From: Isoetes taiwanensis
Lineage: Eukaryota > Streptophyta > Lycopodiopsida > Isoetales > Isoetaceae
DNA length: 64,000 nucleotides
Direction of reading: 5' to 3'
Assembly (NCBI GenBank): GCA_021234155.1
Contig: JAJEKV010000002.1
Location: 23,946,942 to 24,010,941 of the forward strand
Under the pieces are notes generated by a model. It searched no databases. It worked only from the letters and a program-made list of their open reading frames with translations, and was not told where the DNA came from. This document shows, piece by piece, positions 41,439 through 53,140 of this stretch. Position 1 is the stretch's first letter; each line of letters starts with the position of its first letter. The position numbers were made by a program, and so were the translations under genes.

Positions 41439-42290
41439 GATTTAATTTTTATATGTTGGATGTTAATGGTTTGTGTTGCAAAAAAAATTTTACAAAATAC
41501 TTGCTAGGATCTCATCTAGCAAATACAATACTCCAAAAACTAAACCTAGTTAGAATTTGAGACGTGGTCTGCCCTGGTTTTACCCAGGCCCAAAACTCAA
41601 ACTGGCAGAAGGAAATACTTGGGCAAAGTGACCCAGGTACTGTGTATTTGCACCCATTGAGAGGATGTTCCAAGTAGGGAGCTGAGATTCCAAGCCCCAA
41701 TACCATGCAACACCAACTTAATGGTTAAAAAGGATCCATTATTTTCTAATACAAATTTTTGTATTTATCCACCACGGTCTCAAGTATAAGAAGGCAGAAA
41801 ATTTTACCTCAAAATAATTGTTCCCAAGGTGGAATAAGTCATGAAAATTTATAATAAATAATAAATAATAAATAAGATCAGACAACTGTAGTTATGTAGT
41901 TATGGCCAAACAAAAGCAGACCAAATCTAAAAGAGCAAGGAAACTCACTCGTCTATCAAAGGTTACCCAGTGGTGTTAATTAAGTAAAATGTTTTTAGTG
42001 TAGGCAGTACCGGATCAAAAGTCCATAAGTCTTGTTAATGAGAAATATTTCCAAGTGTGTAAGGCTATGCTAATAAAGGTCTGGGATTTGGGCCTGTACG
42101 CTGTCCAATTGAAATAACACAAATTCCTAAAACAGTGCAACCAAAATGCACTCTTTATTCGGGAAAAGATGTCTTAGAGAAGCAACTAGTTAGTAGCCCA
42201 ATTAAGAAATGAGTGCGTACTCTATAATAAACAGAGTCTATTCATAACTAATAAGTCTGAGACAAGAGCAATTACCAAGCTGTTCAAAGA
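41439..42290. other. No gene recognised
   Basis: AT-rich DNA with an (AATAAAT)-type simple run near 41850-41875. I see no coding, RNA or element signature. Confidence 0.5.
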
Positions 42291-42539
42291 CTCAGACAAA
42301 TAAGGAGAGAATCAGCCACCTTTTCAGAGCTAGACCTTTTTTCCAAAATGGTTTTTCATTTTTTATTTTTTCATTTTGAGACATGCTGTAAAGGACCAAT
42401 GTCTTTGTCCCTTGTTTTTCAGCAGAACCTAATATACTAGGGCCATGTAGGTAATACAAGAGTGGTGTTCTTTTCTGTTTCACACCATTAAACAGTATAA
42501 TCCTACACTTGAAATAGAAAATATTTAGCAATATAAGCA

Positions 42540-42830
42540 TGAAAAAAGAGAGTTTCCGGAGGCAGTGTATCAGATCTGCTCCCCATTTTTGAATCGCTCC
42601 ATTAGTTTGCACAACCCAAACATCCTAAAGGTAGGTTTGATGTGTTACCTCATTGTGTTCGTCTCCAGTGTTAAATGACAGCTCCGGGTGCGGATCCAAA
42701 TCAGTCAAAGCTGGATTATTGTACATAGGTTCATTGTTCTCCAGATTAGCAACTCTCATAGTAGCATTACGAATCAAACATCTCTTGATGATGCTAGCTG
42801 CTTGGGAGTTTCTATTCTGCCCAGGTGGTG
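42540..42830 (-). pseudogene. Possible two-exon gene fragment, unrecognised
   Basis: The minus strand has an open block reading IKRCLIRNATMRVANLENNE and DLDPHPELSFNTGDE, then a GTAACA donor-like site (about 42648). After a short gap, a CTACCTTTAG acceptor (about 42630) leads into DVWVVQTNGAIQKWGADLIH. The two would join in frame across a very small intron. I do not know the protein. It could be a transposon-derived exon pair. Confidence 0.3.
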
Positions 42831-42911
42831 CCGGTAATCTTAGCCCAAGTGGAGTTTCTATTCTGCCCAGGTGGTGCCGGTAATCTTAGCCCAAGTGCCG
42901 GTAATCTTAGC
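42805..42911 (+). repeat. 46-bp perfect tandem repeat, two and a third copies
   Basis: The unit from GGAGTTTCTATTCTGCCCAG to CTTAGCCCAAGT occurs at 42805-42850 and 42851-42896, followed by a partial GCCGGTAATCTTAGC. The exactness suggests very recent duplication. Confidence 0.9.
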
Positions 42912-44181
42912 TGCTTCGGGGCCTTAGGGACGCCCCCCCCGGTGTGACAAAAAATCAAACCAGAAAAAAGGACATACTCTGATCTTCTTGTTCTTTTTTA
43001 GCACATGGACAATATATGTTGAAACATCGGTTGTGGAAATTGTTCTTTATCTGTTACAAAAAGTACGATAATGAATGAGGCATAACCGGGAAAAAAGGCG
43101 GGAAAAACGGAGGCCATGCAATTACTTCAATTTTTATGAAATAGTATCATAATAGCATTGAATCTGAGTAGGGACTACCTGAACTACGTAGTATAGTCGC
43201 GAGCAGATTTGTAGGAAGGATAGTTAAGCAGATAAAAATTACAGTTTAACAACAACAAAGCGACGAACCTCAAAAAGCCAGCGGGCTTTGGACACGGCGA
43301 CAAAACTAAAAACCAGCTACGGGCTAAAATCATCAGAACAAGCGTGGACAACATGGTGAGGCGTGACACTGAATATGAAGGTGGCGAATACAGGAGGAAC
43401 CTAATTCGATAGAATAAGATAGGCGAAGATGGGGATAGCTTAAGAGATATACAGACGGGGAAATAAAGGGGCACATAAGCGACAAAATAGGGAATGCAGC
43501 AGAGACTGGGACTGTACAGGAAAGGTAAGATCATATGAGTAAAAAGTGGACAGAATAAGTTACGGGACACTGGACAGAGAGGCTCAGCCTCCGCCGTACA
43601 CCAGGATAGCGAGGGCTGGACTCACCAACTGGTAATCTGGACCACTATAAACTCAAAATTATCTATAAGAACAACAAAATTTGACCACCATAGAGCACCG
43701 ACCAGCATGAAAGGATACAATATATATGAATATAAATGTATTATAGTAAAAAAGGAGACTGGGATACGCTATGGACTGAGGGATCTAACCCCTGCCGCAG
43801 GCCAGGATAGCGAGGGCACAACCCTCCAATTGGTTTCCGGATCACCAAAATGACTGAATAAAGGCATATATAAATGTTATTCCAGTAGCCAACTACCGAA
43901 TCTTGAATTGGCACAGAGAGGGCCACCCCCGGTCAATCAACGGGAATGGAAAGACGACGAGATCTAAAGGGTGAATCGGATAATAAGTAGTGGTGGGCAG
44001 AATAATTAATGGGTATGGCTATTTCAAAATTCAAAATCAGAGTTAACGGTGATTTTTGAATAAGAGACCGTTTAGAGACAGAACATATATACTTTACGGA
44101 AGTAGTGCAGCTACCTTACCAGAAGAATTCCATTGCAATAACCCAAACGAGAATCACCGCTGCATATTGCGCCCAGGAGCG

Positions 44182-44933
44182 ATGGCGGAAAGCACCGGCC
44201 TCAGCCAACAAAAGAAAACAGATATGGCAAGAGCAACAGTAAGCCAACAGGATCTCAAAGATTTTCTGGCTCAAATGAACAAGCAGCTGGAGTCTAGAAT
44301 CCCGAGCATGGATGCACTCAACACGTTGGCGGAGACGGCCAACCGCAACAAAATAACCATCTCCAGCATGGACATAAGGATAGGAGGGGTCGAGAGGACA
44401 AGCGAGGAGGTGCAGCGCATGATAGACGAGATTGAAGAAGAAAAAGCTAAGATCATGCAGAGGTTGGTTGAGTTAGAAAAACAAATGTTGAGTTAGATGC
44501 ATGGGAATCATTTGATAGAATAAAGCCGCATATCATGGAATTTGAGGAGCGGAATAGAATTAAGCATGACGTTAGGCTGATAGGGGTAGCAGAGAAACCT
44601 AATGAAGATACATATTGAGTGACTGCAATAGAGACAGTCTTCAAAGAACACCGGAGCATCATCGTCAAAGCAGTGCGGTCAGGCCAATGGAGAGGGAGGT
44701 CGAGGCACATAAACCTGACACTCAGGGACCTGACAGCCAAGGAGAGGATACTGCGCATGGGATCCAGGCTAAGGAACGAGATCAAGGTACAGGAAGCTCT
44801 AACGGTCATGCAACGTCAGGGGCTACACAGAGAACTGGCTAGGGATAGGGAACTGGATCAGGCAGGGATACATGCGGGAGTCAGGAATGGCAAAGTGTAC
44901 CTACACAAGAGGGTCAGGAGCAAACAATCCTAG
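44182..44933 (+). pseudogene. LINE ORF1 (RNA-binding protein), frameshifted
   Basis: Begins MAESTGLSQQKKTDMARATV. A coiled-coil-like stretch (SQQDLKDFLAQMNKQLESRI and VQRMIDEIEEEKAKIMQRLV) is followed, after stop codons at about 44494 and 44617, by an RRM-like segment with HDVRLIGVAEKPNED, RHINLTLRDLTAKERIL and a basic C-terminus. This is the L1 ORF1p layout: trimerising coiled coil, RRM, C-terminal domain. Confidence 0.7.
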
Positions 44934-45239
44934 GACAAGAACAGAATATGGAGTCCACAAAGTCAACAGAAGTGGAGAAGGAGAATATCAATCCCTTGGT
45001 GGTTATGCCACAAGGGCAGGAAAGCAGAACCTCGGGGGGAGGGGGGGGGCACCGAAGGCGATAGCCTGAGAAGTGATTCAGCCCAGAGGAGCAGAAAGAA
45101 GCAGAAACGAGGTCAGCGAAGACCGAACGCCCCAAGCCGGAATCATGGGCCCAACCTCGATCAAAAGACAAGAGAACGACCGAGAAGAGTAGGCAACGGA
45201 GCAGAACATACAGAAACCCCGAAGGAACAGCCTCGAGGG

Positions 45240-46330
45240 AAGAGACGCTGACAATATGGTACTGGAATTGTACTAGATACCCCTGGGATGATGGAGAGAG
45301 ACTCGAGGGAGCCGATAGCTGCGACATAATATGTCTGGTAGAGACATGGAAACACAATATCATGCGGCTGCCAAAGGAAGAGGGGTACCAGCTATTCACA
45401 TGCTGGAAAGACAAGGATTTTAAGATAGAAAGAGGGAGCGCAGGCCTAGCCTGTTATGTGAAAGAGAGTGTAGCAAATAGTGCATGTATTTTACATTCGG
45501 ATATCAATAAAAGATACATTATACTAAGTATTCAATTGCAAAACAAAAAGACTTAATCTTGATCATAGCATATTACCCGCCAAACAGTGACAAATTAGAA
45601 TTGCTAGACTTGGGGGAGAGTATGATGAAGTGGAAGGAACAGGGGGCAATGATTCTAATAGGGGATCTAAACGCCAGAACATGTCAGGAACAAGCACAAA
45701 ACACAAGCATGGACGAACTGAATGGACAGTGGATACATACTGCAAGATCACAGGATTGGAAAAGAAGTACAGAAGACAAGACAGAGATCAATGCCAAAGG
45801 CGAATTACTCCTTGAAGTGTGCACGGCGATAGGGGTCATTAGAGTTAATGGGGTACAAAAATGAGGAGGATCGGGGAATTTTACGAGTCAGAATGCACAC
45901 GGGAGAAGCATAGTCGATTATGTGATAATGAACGACCAAGCAGTGAAAAACGTCTCAAGCTTCGTGCTACTAGAATGGCCGACTGGGAAAAGGGAAAGCC
46001 ACAGACCCATACAGTTAACATTCAAAGGGGGTGAGCAGACTCAAAATGATAACACACAGGTAAAAGAGAAAGAGAAGGCGAAAATGAGGATACAATTTCA
46101 GGAGAAGTACGCAGATATATTCATACACTCTATCAGAGCAGAAATGGGAAAGTGGGAATGGGAAGAGCATAGAGCAGACGAGAATGGGAATGTGCTTAAT
46201 GACATAATGGTGAAGGTGGCAACAGAGATCTTCGGAAAACGAAAGAGACCTAGGAGGAACAATGCTTTAAGGCCTCTGTGTGGTATGATGAGGAATGCAG
46301 GGAACAAAAAAGAAGAGTCAGAGCGCATAT
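45240..46330 (+). pseudogene. LINE ORF2 endonuclease domain, frameshifted
   Basis: An apurinic-endonuclease-type fold is recognisable from WYWNCTRYPW near the start, CDIICLVETWKH, ILIIAYYPPNSD, AMILIGDLNAR (catalytic D-x-N), GRSIVDYVI and SHRPIQL (terminal His block). One frame break lies near 45555 and one at 45864. The domain nicks target DNA to prime reverse transcription. Confidence 0.75.
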
Positions 46331-47490
46331 AGGCAGAGAGACATATCAAGCAGAAAGAGCGGCATACCTAAGAATGCTGAAGTCAAAACGAAACAAAAAT
46401 TTGGTACAACATCAATGGGGTCTGGTTAAAATACTGAAAAGACAACCCCGAAATTTCTGGAAGGGATTTAAAGGGAAGGGAAGGGAAATAGGAAAACTGA
46501 GAACACACAAGGTAGCATCGGAGCAACCGGATGGGAGAAATACCTTGAGAAACTATATAAGACGGGGGCATCCCCACTTCCAATACCCGCATTACAAGAG
46601 ATGGATAAGCCGTGCTTCAGCATACAGGAAGTAATGATAGCACTAAACAGGATGGCTAATAACAAAGCCCCAGATCTCTATGGGCTGACTGTGGAATTAC
46701 TAAAACGTGCGGATACAGCAATAGGGAAACAGGTTACTGACATTTTTAATGGCATAATACATATGGGCCTCCCAGACAGATGGGCATACAACAGGGTCAT
46801 ACCTCTACACAAAGGGGGGAGCAGAGAGGAACCGGGGAACTATAGGACAATAATGGTGAGCTCTATCTTCGCAAAGTGGTTTGGGAAAGTTTTGGACAAT
46901 AAATTAAAACAGTGGACAGAAACAGGAAACTTGAGGGCTTCAGGCCGGAATACTCAACCACCGATCATCTAGTAACCCTACGGATACTAATAGAGCAGAA
47001 CAGAGCTCAGGGAAAGAAAATAGTATGCTGCTTTGTGGACTTTAGAAAGGCATTCGACACAGTCCCGAGGGAAAAGCTCCTACAAAGACTGATAGATATG
47101 CAGGCACCGAGAGATATGGTAGGAGCAATTGCAAGGCTATACTACAGGGTATATGCAAAAATGGAAAAGGAAGGGCAGGCAATAAATTGCGATACAGGAG
47201 TCAAACAGGGGTGCCCACTATCCCCGACATTGTTCAGAATATACATAGATGCATTGCAAGGGTTCATAGCAGAACAACGACACAGACGCCCCTACATTAT
47301 GAGACACCAAGGTACCTATTATGTTATATGCTGATGACTTGAGCATGATGGCCACAAAGAATAAGGGAATGCACAAATTACTAAAGGTAATAGAGACCTG
47401 CAAAAGAACAGGGTTAACAGTAAACCTTGCAAAAACCAAAATAGTCATTTTCGGTCACAGGAACAGGCACAGACCTTTCAGATATATGGG
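46278..47490 (+). pseudogene. LINE ORF2 reverse transcriptase, frameshifted and truncated
   Basis: RT blocks in order: IALNRMANNKAPDLYGLTVE, GNYRTIMVSSIFAKWFGKVL, FRPEYSTTDHLVTLRILIEQ, CCFVDFRKAFDTVPREKLLQ (first Asp), GVKQGCPLSPTLF and MLYADDLSMMA (catalytic D-D). Frame changes lie near 46600, 46930 and 47320. The catalytic residues survive, but the protein cannot be made as written. Confidence 0.85.
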
Positions 47491-48369
47491 GACAGTGAAC
47501 AGGGGTATGCTGTGGAGATTGAGGTTGAGAACAATGACGACACACAGGGGGAGACCCCGGTCGAGAATGAGCACGAGGGGTAGGAGGTGCCGACTGAGCT
47601 CGTGAGCGGATACGACCTCCCTCAATGTCATAAGCAGTGTCATACATATCCCGAACAGCCTCGCGTCGTTGATGGCGCTCCAGTCGAGCCGCTGTTTGGC
47701 AAAGAAGTTCTTCAGGAGTGAAACCTCGAGCCGACATGATGGAAGGAAAAGAAAGTTCAGACCCCGCAACGGCGACAGTGTTTGGGGTCTGGGTTTGGGA
47801 ACTCCTGCAAGACAGCCCTCTGTGAGGACCCTTGGATCTAACAGGAGAATCCGGGAGCTATGTCACGCGGGATTTGCAGGAAAGAACAAGAAAAAAGAAA
47901 AGGAAACTACAAGAACAATGAGATCACAACAATAAGCTTCCTTGATGTCAATGAAGATACATGAACTCTCGCAATCGAGAGGAAACTGAACTGAGACAAG
48001 ACTCAAAAACTCATCTAAAAACTCATGTGCTAGCTCTACTCATATATATAGTACAATGGCCTTTGGCCCAATATAGACACTCTGACTGATTTCGGTGCCG
48101 ACTCCTGGAAGGAGGCCTGATTTGCAGGAATGCTAGCGGTGCCTCTTGAAAAGCCTGAAATCACGCTGACGCTGACGCGGGCGGTGACGGGCCGTCACTT
48201 GTCTGAGCGCCGCCTCTTGTTGACGCCAGGCGTGGTCTTTGTCTGCGTGGTCTGCTTGGTCTTCTGCTGAGCCTTTGACGACTGACCCGCGCCTGATTGT
48301 GGATCCTTGGCCTTGACCTGGTCCGTCGTATGCATGAATAGTCCTGTACCATGAGGCACAGGACTAACA
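47491..48369 (-). mobile_element. 5' end of an LTR retrotransposon: LTR, primer site and gag start
   Basis: The minus strand begins with a 549-bp LTR (48369-47821, TGTTAG...CCTCACA) with a TATA-like CTATATATATGAG near 48040. Leader DNA at about 47780-47765 reads TGTCGCCGTTGCGGGGTC, resembling the leader common after plant Ty3 primer sites. A gag-like frame then starts at 47737: MSARGFTPEELLCQTAARLE. The frame runs into LINE sequence at about 47490, so the rest of the element is missing. Confidence 0.65.
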
Positions 48370-48377
48370 AAGATGGG

Positions 48378-48833
48378 TGTTGAACCACAAGAAGTTCAAC
48401 ATGTTTTTGTAGGCCAACATATTTGGGGCATATTGTAATGGTTGATTTTAAAGGTTGGGATTAAGTGGTGGAAGTTGAAGGTTAAGATGAAGAGGCGAAA
48501 TGGAAGATTATGATGAAGAGGTGGGATATAATGGTTGGCTAAGATTTATTGGAAAAAGCTTAAATGTGTTGAGGAGATACTATCTCCTCCTCTTCCTTCG
48601 ATGCATTTTTAGGAGCATGGTGGCAATGCTCTAAGAGAAGGGTGGCAGCCTCCTCTTCATTAGATTGAAGGCCCTTGCAAGGGGATTTCTGTTGTATTTT
48701 GATCATGTTTTATTGAAGAAAATATTTATCTCTCCGCAAATTTTGAAGTCTCATTCAATCGATATTCAATTGATCTTTTCTTGAGATGAGATTTTATGTG
48801 TGTTAGCCTGGATTTGGGGAACTAGGTTCAACA
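48378..48833. mobile_element. Solo LTR with perfect ends and target duplication ATGGG
   Basis: 456 bp starting TGTTGAACC and ending GGTTCAACA, a perfect 9-bp terminal inverted repeat, flanked by ATGGG at 48373-48377 and 48834-48838. No internal region is present, so the element was lost by recombination between its LTRs. It sits at the left breakpoint of segmental duplication copy 2. Confidence 0.9.
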
Positions 48834-50874
48834 ATGGGTTTTATGATGGTTGGGCATACACATGATGATGATATCAAAGGTATCCTAGTGGTCTCCCATG
48901 GCAAAATAAAGCTCAATCCCCTCATACAGAATAATTTGTACCTGGTGCAACAGAAGGCACTGCCGATACAAGTGATGAACAGAAAATTTATCACTCCTCC
49001 CAACAAATACCACATCAAGCAAAAGGAAAATAGACAAAGACGAGGCTGCAGATCCAAGCTGTGCTACAGTGCAAGGCTTTCGCTTCTTAAGTTAGAACTC
49101 AGGAACGGAGATGCCGCATCTGTATAAGCTAAAAAAATGCCAGTGTTGGTGATGAATGCCACATCCGAGTAAGCCAGGGGATTCCAACTAGACTCAAAAA
49201 TTTAGCGGTGCCAAGAGCTAAAGCATAGCCAAAGACACGGCAAGCAAAGGGGAAATACACACAGAAGCTAAATCCGTCGAAAAAGAAAAAGGCAGAAGGA
49301 AGCAATCCATCTACATAAGCAGGCAAACAGAATTAGAAGGCATATGCACCAATGCCAACTCCCTTGCATCCCCTAAAAAATAGGACCTAATGCTCTGGCA
49401 AAACCTGCGTACCTGAAGAATACCCCTTCTGTTTCATATATTGGGATATACAAATACCTATAAAAACCTTTCCAAATCATATGTAACAAATATACAATTC
49501 CTAATTTTGGACACATTACTCAATCATCCAATATAAATGGAAGCCATCTGACAAGTTGTGGATGCCTATGCAAGGCATTGAGTTACGGCAAAAAGGCCCT
49601 AAGAGCGAAATACTTCTCCCTGGAGGTGAACCGAAACCAGTTCCTCCTTTCAAAAATGTTAAAGAATTTAGCCAACTTGTGAAGGGCATCTGGACTACAT
49701 AACACACTGGAAGGATGTTCCAGAGGGAAGGCACACATCAACACTTAAGCAAAATCACATGGATTCCCAAATCAATTATTGGAAAAAAGTTGTGATGGCC
49801 TCTAGCCTGGATCTTGACGCAATCACCTATGTTGGAAACGATGGTCTGGACCTCCAAGTCACTGATGGGCAGTGACTACACCCAGAGCATCCTTTGAGCA
49901 GCTAGTTGATATGGTAGCATTGAGGTTTTGAGAAGCAGAAGAAAATTGTTTCAAGAAGAATGGTTAAAGTTCAGCAATTTGGAGAAAGGGTCACTCTTTC
50001 AGTAAGAATAGCAAGAAGGTAATGTTAGATAGATGTAGGTCTCCTTTTTTTTTCCCTAGAAATAGAGGGACTATGCCGGATAAAAATTCAATATGTGGAT
50101 AAGCCAGGAGATAGACAAATCGAAATGGTGCAGATACAACAGATAAAGAGTGGATAATATATCTTCTTTTTTCGTATGAAATATAGGTGAATCAACAGCT
50201 TTGGTCACGTTTTAAGCAAGGTATGTAACAAAACAACATGTTTTTTTTACTTTGGATGGAATAACAAAGAACTACTTCACTTTGTAAGCAAGGCAATTCT
50301 ACATAAAAAACTACAACAAACAGTAAGATCATAATGCATTTTTGATGCCACAACAACTATACTTGCATTAATCGGCTCTCCCAATTTATCAATTAGATCA
50401 TGGGAATTCTCAAAATACAACCAAATAATGTTCTTAAAACAGCAAGATCTCTCCCTTACAATGAACAAATAGACATAATTTATGAACTCAAATAGATAAT
50501 ACTAGCTCCATTTTCCCTATGAGGAAGGAAAAGAAAGTACTCAAGGACAAAATTCTCAGTCTTTGGCGACAACAGCTCCTCAAGAAAACTCTGCGGGTCT
50601 GCTCTGCAGCATGGTGTGTCCATTCTTGCCCCTCTTTCCCTTCTTTAAAGCTCCACCAGTTCGTTGGGCTCTATGATGTTGGTGGATTTGGCATCCATTA
50701 TAAGTTTGTTGCATATCACGCCGAATCCCCATGTATCCAAATGATTCTTCTTGTTCTTTTCCCTCCAGCTCGAATCTTCCTATATGGTCCTTTGCCATAT
50801 GGATTTAAAACGAAAATGGAATGTTGGCAATAATGGATATGGATGGTGCAAAAACAAACTGCAATTCAGAAGAT
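48834..50874. repeat. Segmental duplication, copy 2 (paired with 11357-13377)
   Basis: Begins within the DUF7869 motif stretch MVGHTHDD and follows copy 1 to a shared CAGAAG. It carries a short extra segment near 49160-49200. No functional gene was recognised. The unrelated 31 bp 50875-50905 separate it from E3. Confidence 0.8.
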
Positions 50875-50905
50875 GTAACGGGCCTATGGTAGACTGCTCG
50901 AGTAT

Positions 50906-52536
50906 TGTGACGCTCCCTGAACATATACGACCCTCGGACGTATACATACGGGGACTTTCCCCTCCCATGGCGACCAATTCGCCACGAGCAGGGCCCTCCG
51001 TCTAACTCGGGCCATCTATAATAAGACGCTCAAGTGAAGGACACAGAGGGGTCATTCGGCCCACGCCTTCAATGGGCTCCTACGTCGCGGAAGCATGAAT
51101 ACAAGGGTTAGCACACAGCATAACTCACATATAAATAACCACCACGAAGGGTGGCACATCCATCCAAGTACCAACGGCAAAGAATATGCATCTAAACCTA
51201 AGAAAACACCCCAAACCCCGGTTCTACCCCGGCTCAGACTCCAGTGAGGATCGACTGACGGCTGGGCCTCAAGAGATCAGCAGACCGAGTCTTGGCATGG
51301 CGTTGGCTGGCATAGAACATCGGCTAGGGTTGTCCACTCCATCCGCCCCTCCTGTGCACACTTTGCAGATGGGTCGAGTCACGCTATGGCTTCGCTATAG
51401 CCTTCCGGAGACGCAGGCTCGAGGTATCACCCTGCTGAGCCTACTCCAGGGTTCATGACGCCCCGGTCCGATGAGGCAGGTCAGGGAAGCGTCCCCTTCC
51501 AGGATCACAGTGGTTCCATGGGTGAGCTAGAGGAATACGTGCCGCATCAGCGACCCCCGCATCCATACCCGACTTACTCACCCTAAATCTACTCAAAGTG
51601 CAAGGTGCCCCATACGGGTCACACCTCTACACCCAGGGAGTGTCAGACCCATACCCGGCCCTCTACGTGACCGGCTATCGGGCCTAGCCCACTGTAGGAG
51701 TCTCAGGAGCCTTTTATGTTCGTGCAAGACCCCACCCCCACTTCACCACTGTGTCCCTTCTCTGGTGCTAAGCCAGACCATAGCATCTACGACCCGGTGG
51801 TCTCTTGTACACAGGCCGCATTATTGGGATAATACAGGGCTCTATCTAGGAGCATACTACAACATATGGGCTCAGAGGTCTCTACCCTCCCCGTAATCCC
51901 CCATCTCGAGAGTGCTAACTAAGCAGAGAACTATCATTCCATCCTTCGAGAGCAAAACCAGAATCAATATATAAAGAGAACTTACCTTTTCAACCAAGGG
52001 TTAGTTCCTACGAATAAAAGCACAGAGAGAACAGACAAGACAACACACAAGTGCCCAAAAGGGGCGCTACCCTAGAATTCTCAACTACACTAACCACCCA
52101 CCTGTATTCCTGCTCGACCCGTTATCGTTTGGTGCCTCCATCCCTCTGAAACTCGATGCTCAGCTCTGATCACACAGGTGCAAGTACTTGGGCAAGTTGG
52201 CGCTCAGCTCAATCACAAGGTAGGCGCTCAGCTCAGGTCGATTATGGTGGATATGGGGGTGGTGATCCACCTTATTGGTCCAAAATAGCATTCACCATGC
52301 TGGCCAATCGGGTTTGGTTAGGTGGCGCCTTCCCAAGGGGTATTTAGCTTAATTATCCTTTATTAATAATAATCCCTTAAATGTAGGTTATTATCTTTAA
52401 CAATTAAATTAGCATAGCTAATTTAATCCTTTTTAGGTCAACCCCCTAGGTTACCATACCCCATGGTAGCGTATCTATACTGGGTGACATGTCAATATAT
52501 TTATACGTATACCATATAAATACTTGGAACGTCACA
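50906..52536 (-). repeat. E3 3' LTR
   Basis: 1,631 bp, TGTGACG...CGTCACA, clearly the same LTR family as E2. It is followed by the TTCTCCCCTCCTT polypurine complement. The 50874-51900 portion aligns with E2 LTRs; the segment about 51890-52260 is more diverged. Confidence 0.95.
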
Positions 52537-53140
52537 TTCTCCCCTCCTTAGAATTAATGCTGTCCTCAGCATTGAGTTAGATATAGATATATTAAAAAAA
52601 CACATTATAAAGGGAGATAATTCCTTATTTCCAAAAGTAATATATTAAAACTTTAAAGTTTCAAACAGTTCAAGCACTGAAGTGCATTTCAGATGATCAT
52701 CATAATCAAAAGTTCAAGGACCAAGGTCCAATATCAACATTAGAGTAGCAACAAAAGAAGACGTGTAGACAAAATAAAACTTGAAGAGTTCGGGTCATCA
52801 GCAACCCTCTAACATTTGCGGTGTCACGCATCTTCAATCGGCCCGCACATGTCAGTATATCAGTATATATAATTAGATTGTGGTTGAAGGGACCACCCCC
52901 TTATAGTAAAAAAAAATAAACTCTATCTACCAGGGGACCTAACATGTCTATGGTTTGCAGTTCATTGTAGCATAGGGAATGGTCAAGTTCCCATTGTAGC
53001 CGAGATGAACGCAGCCTATGACCTATATGGTCTCATAGCAAATCGTGGTCAGGTCAACATTGACGGTACACCACGTCCTAGAGAACACAAAGGTGATCTC
53101 ATCATCGGTAAGGATTATTACTTACGATGCATCTACCCCT

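Larger units (their letters stand above)
43560..47490 (+). mobile_element. L1-like LINE, 3'-truncated by an LTR fragment
   Basis: Plus-strand order: a 5' leader with two diverged about 200-bp units sharing CAGGATAGCGAGGG (about 43600 and 43805), ORF1, an endonuclease domain, an RT domain. Several frameshifts interrupt it. The RT palm is followed by only about 45 codons before the sequence switches, near 47490, to a minus-strand LTR element, so the 3' end, poly(A) and target duplication are lost. The left boundary is uncertain. Confidence 0.8.
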
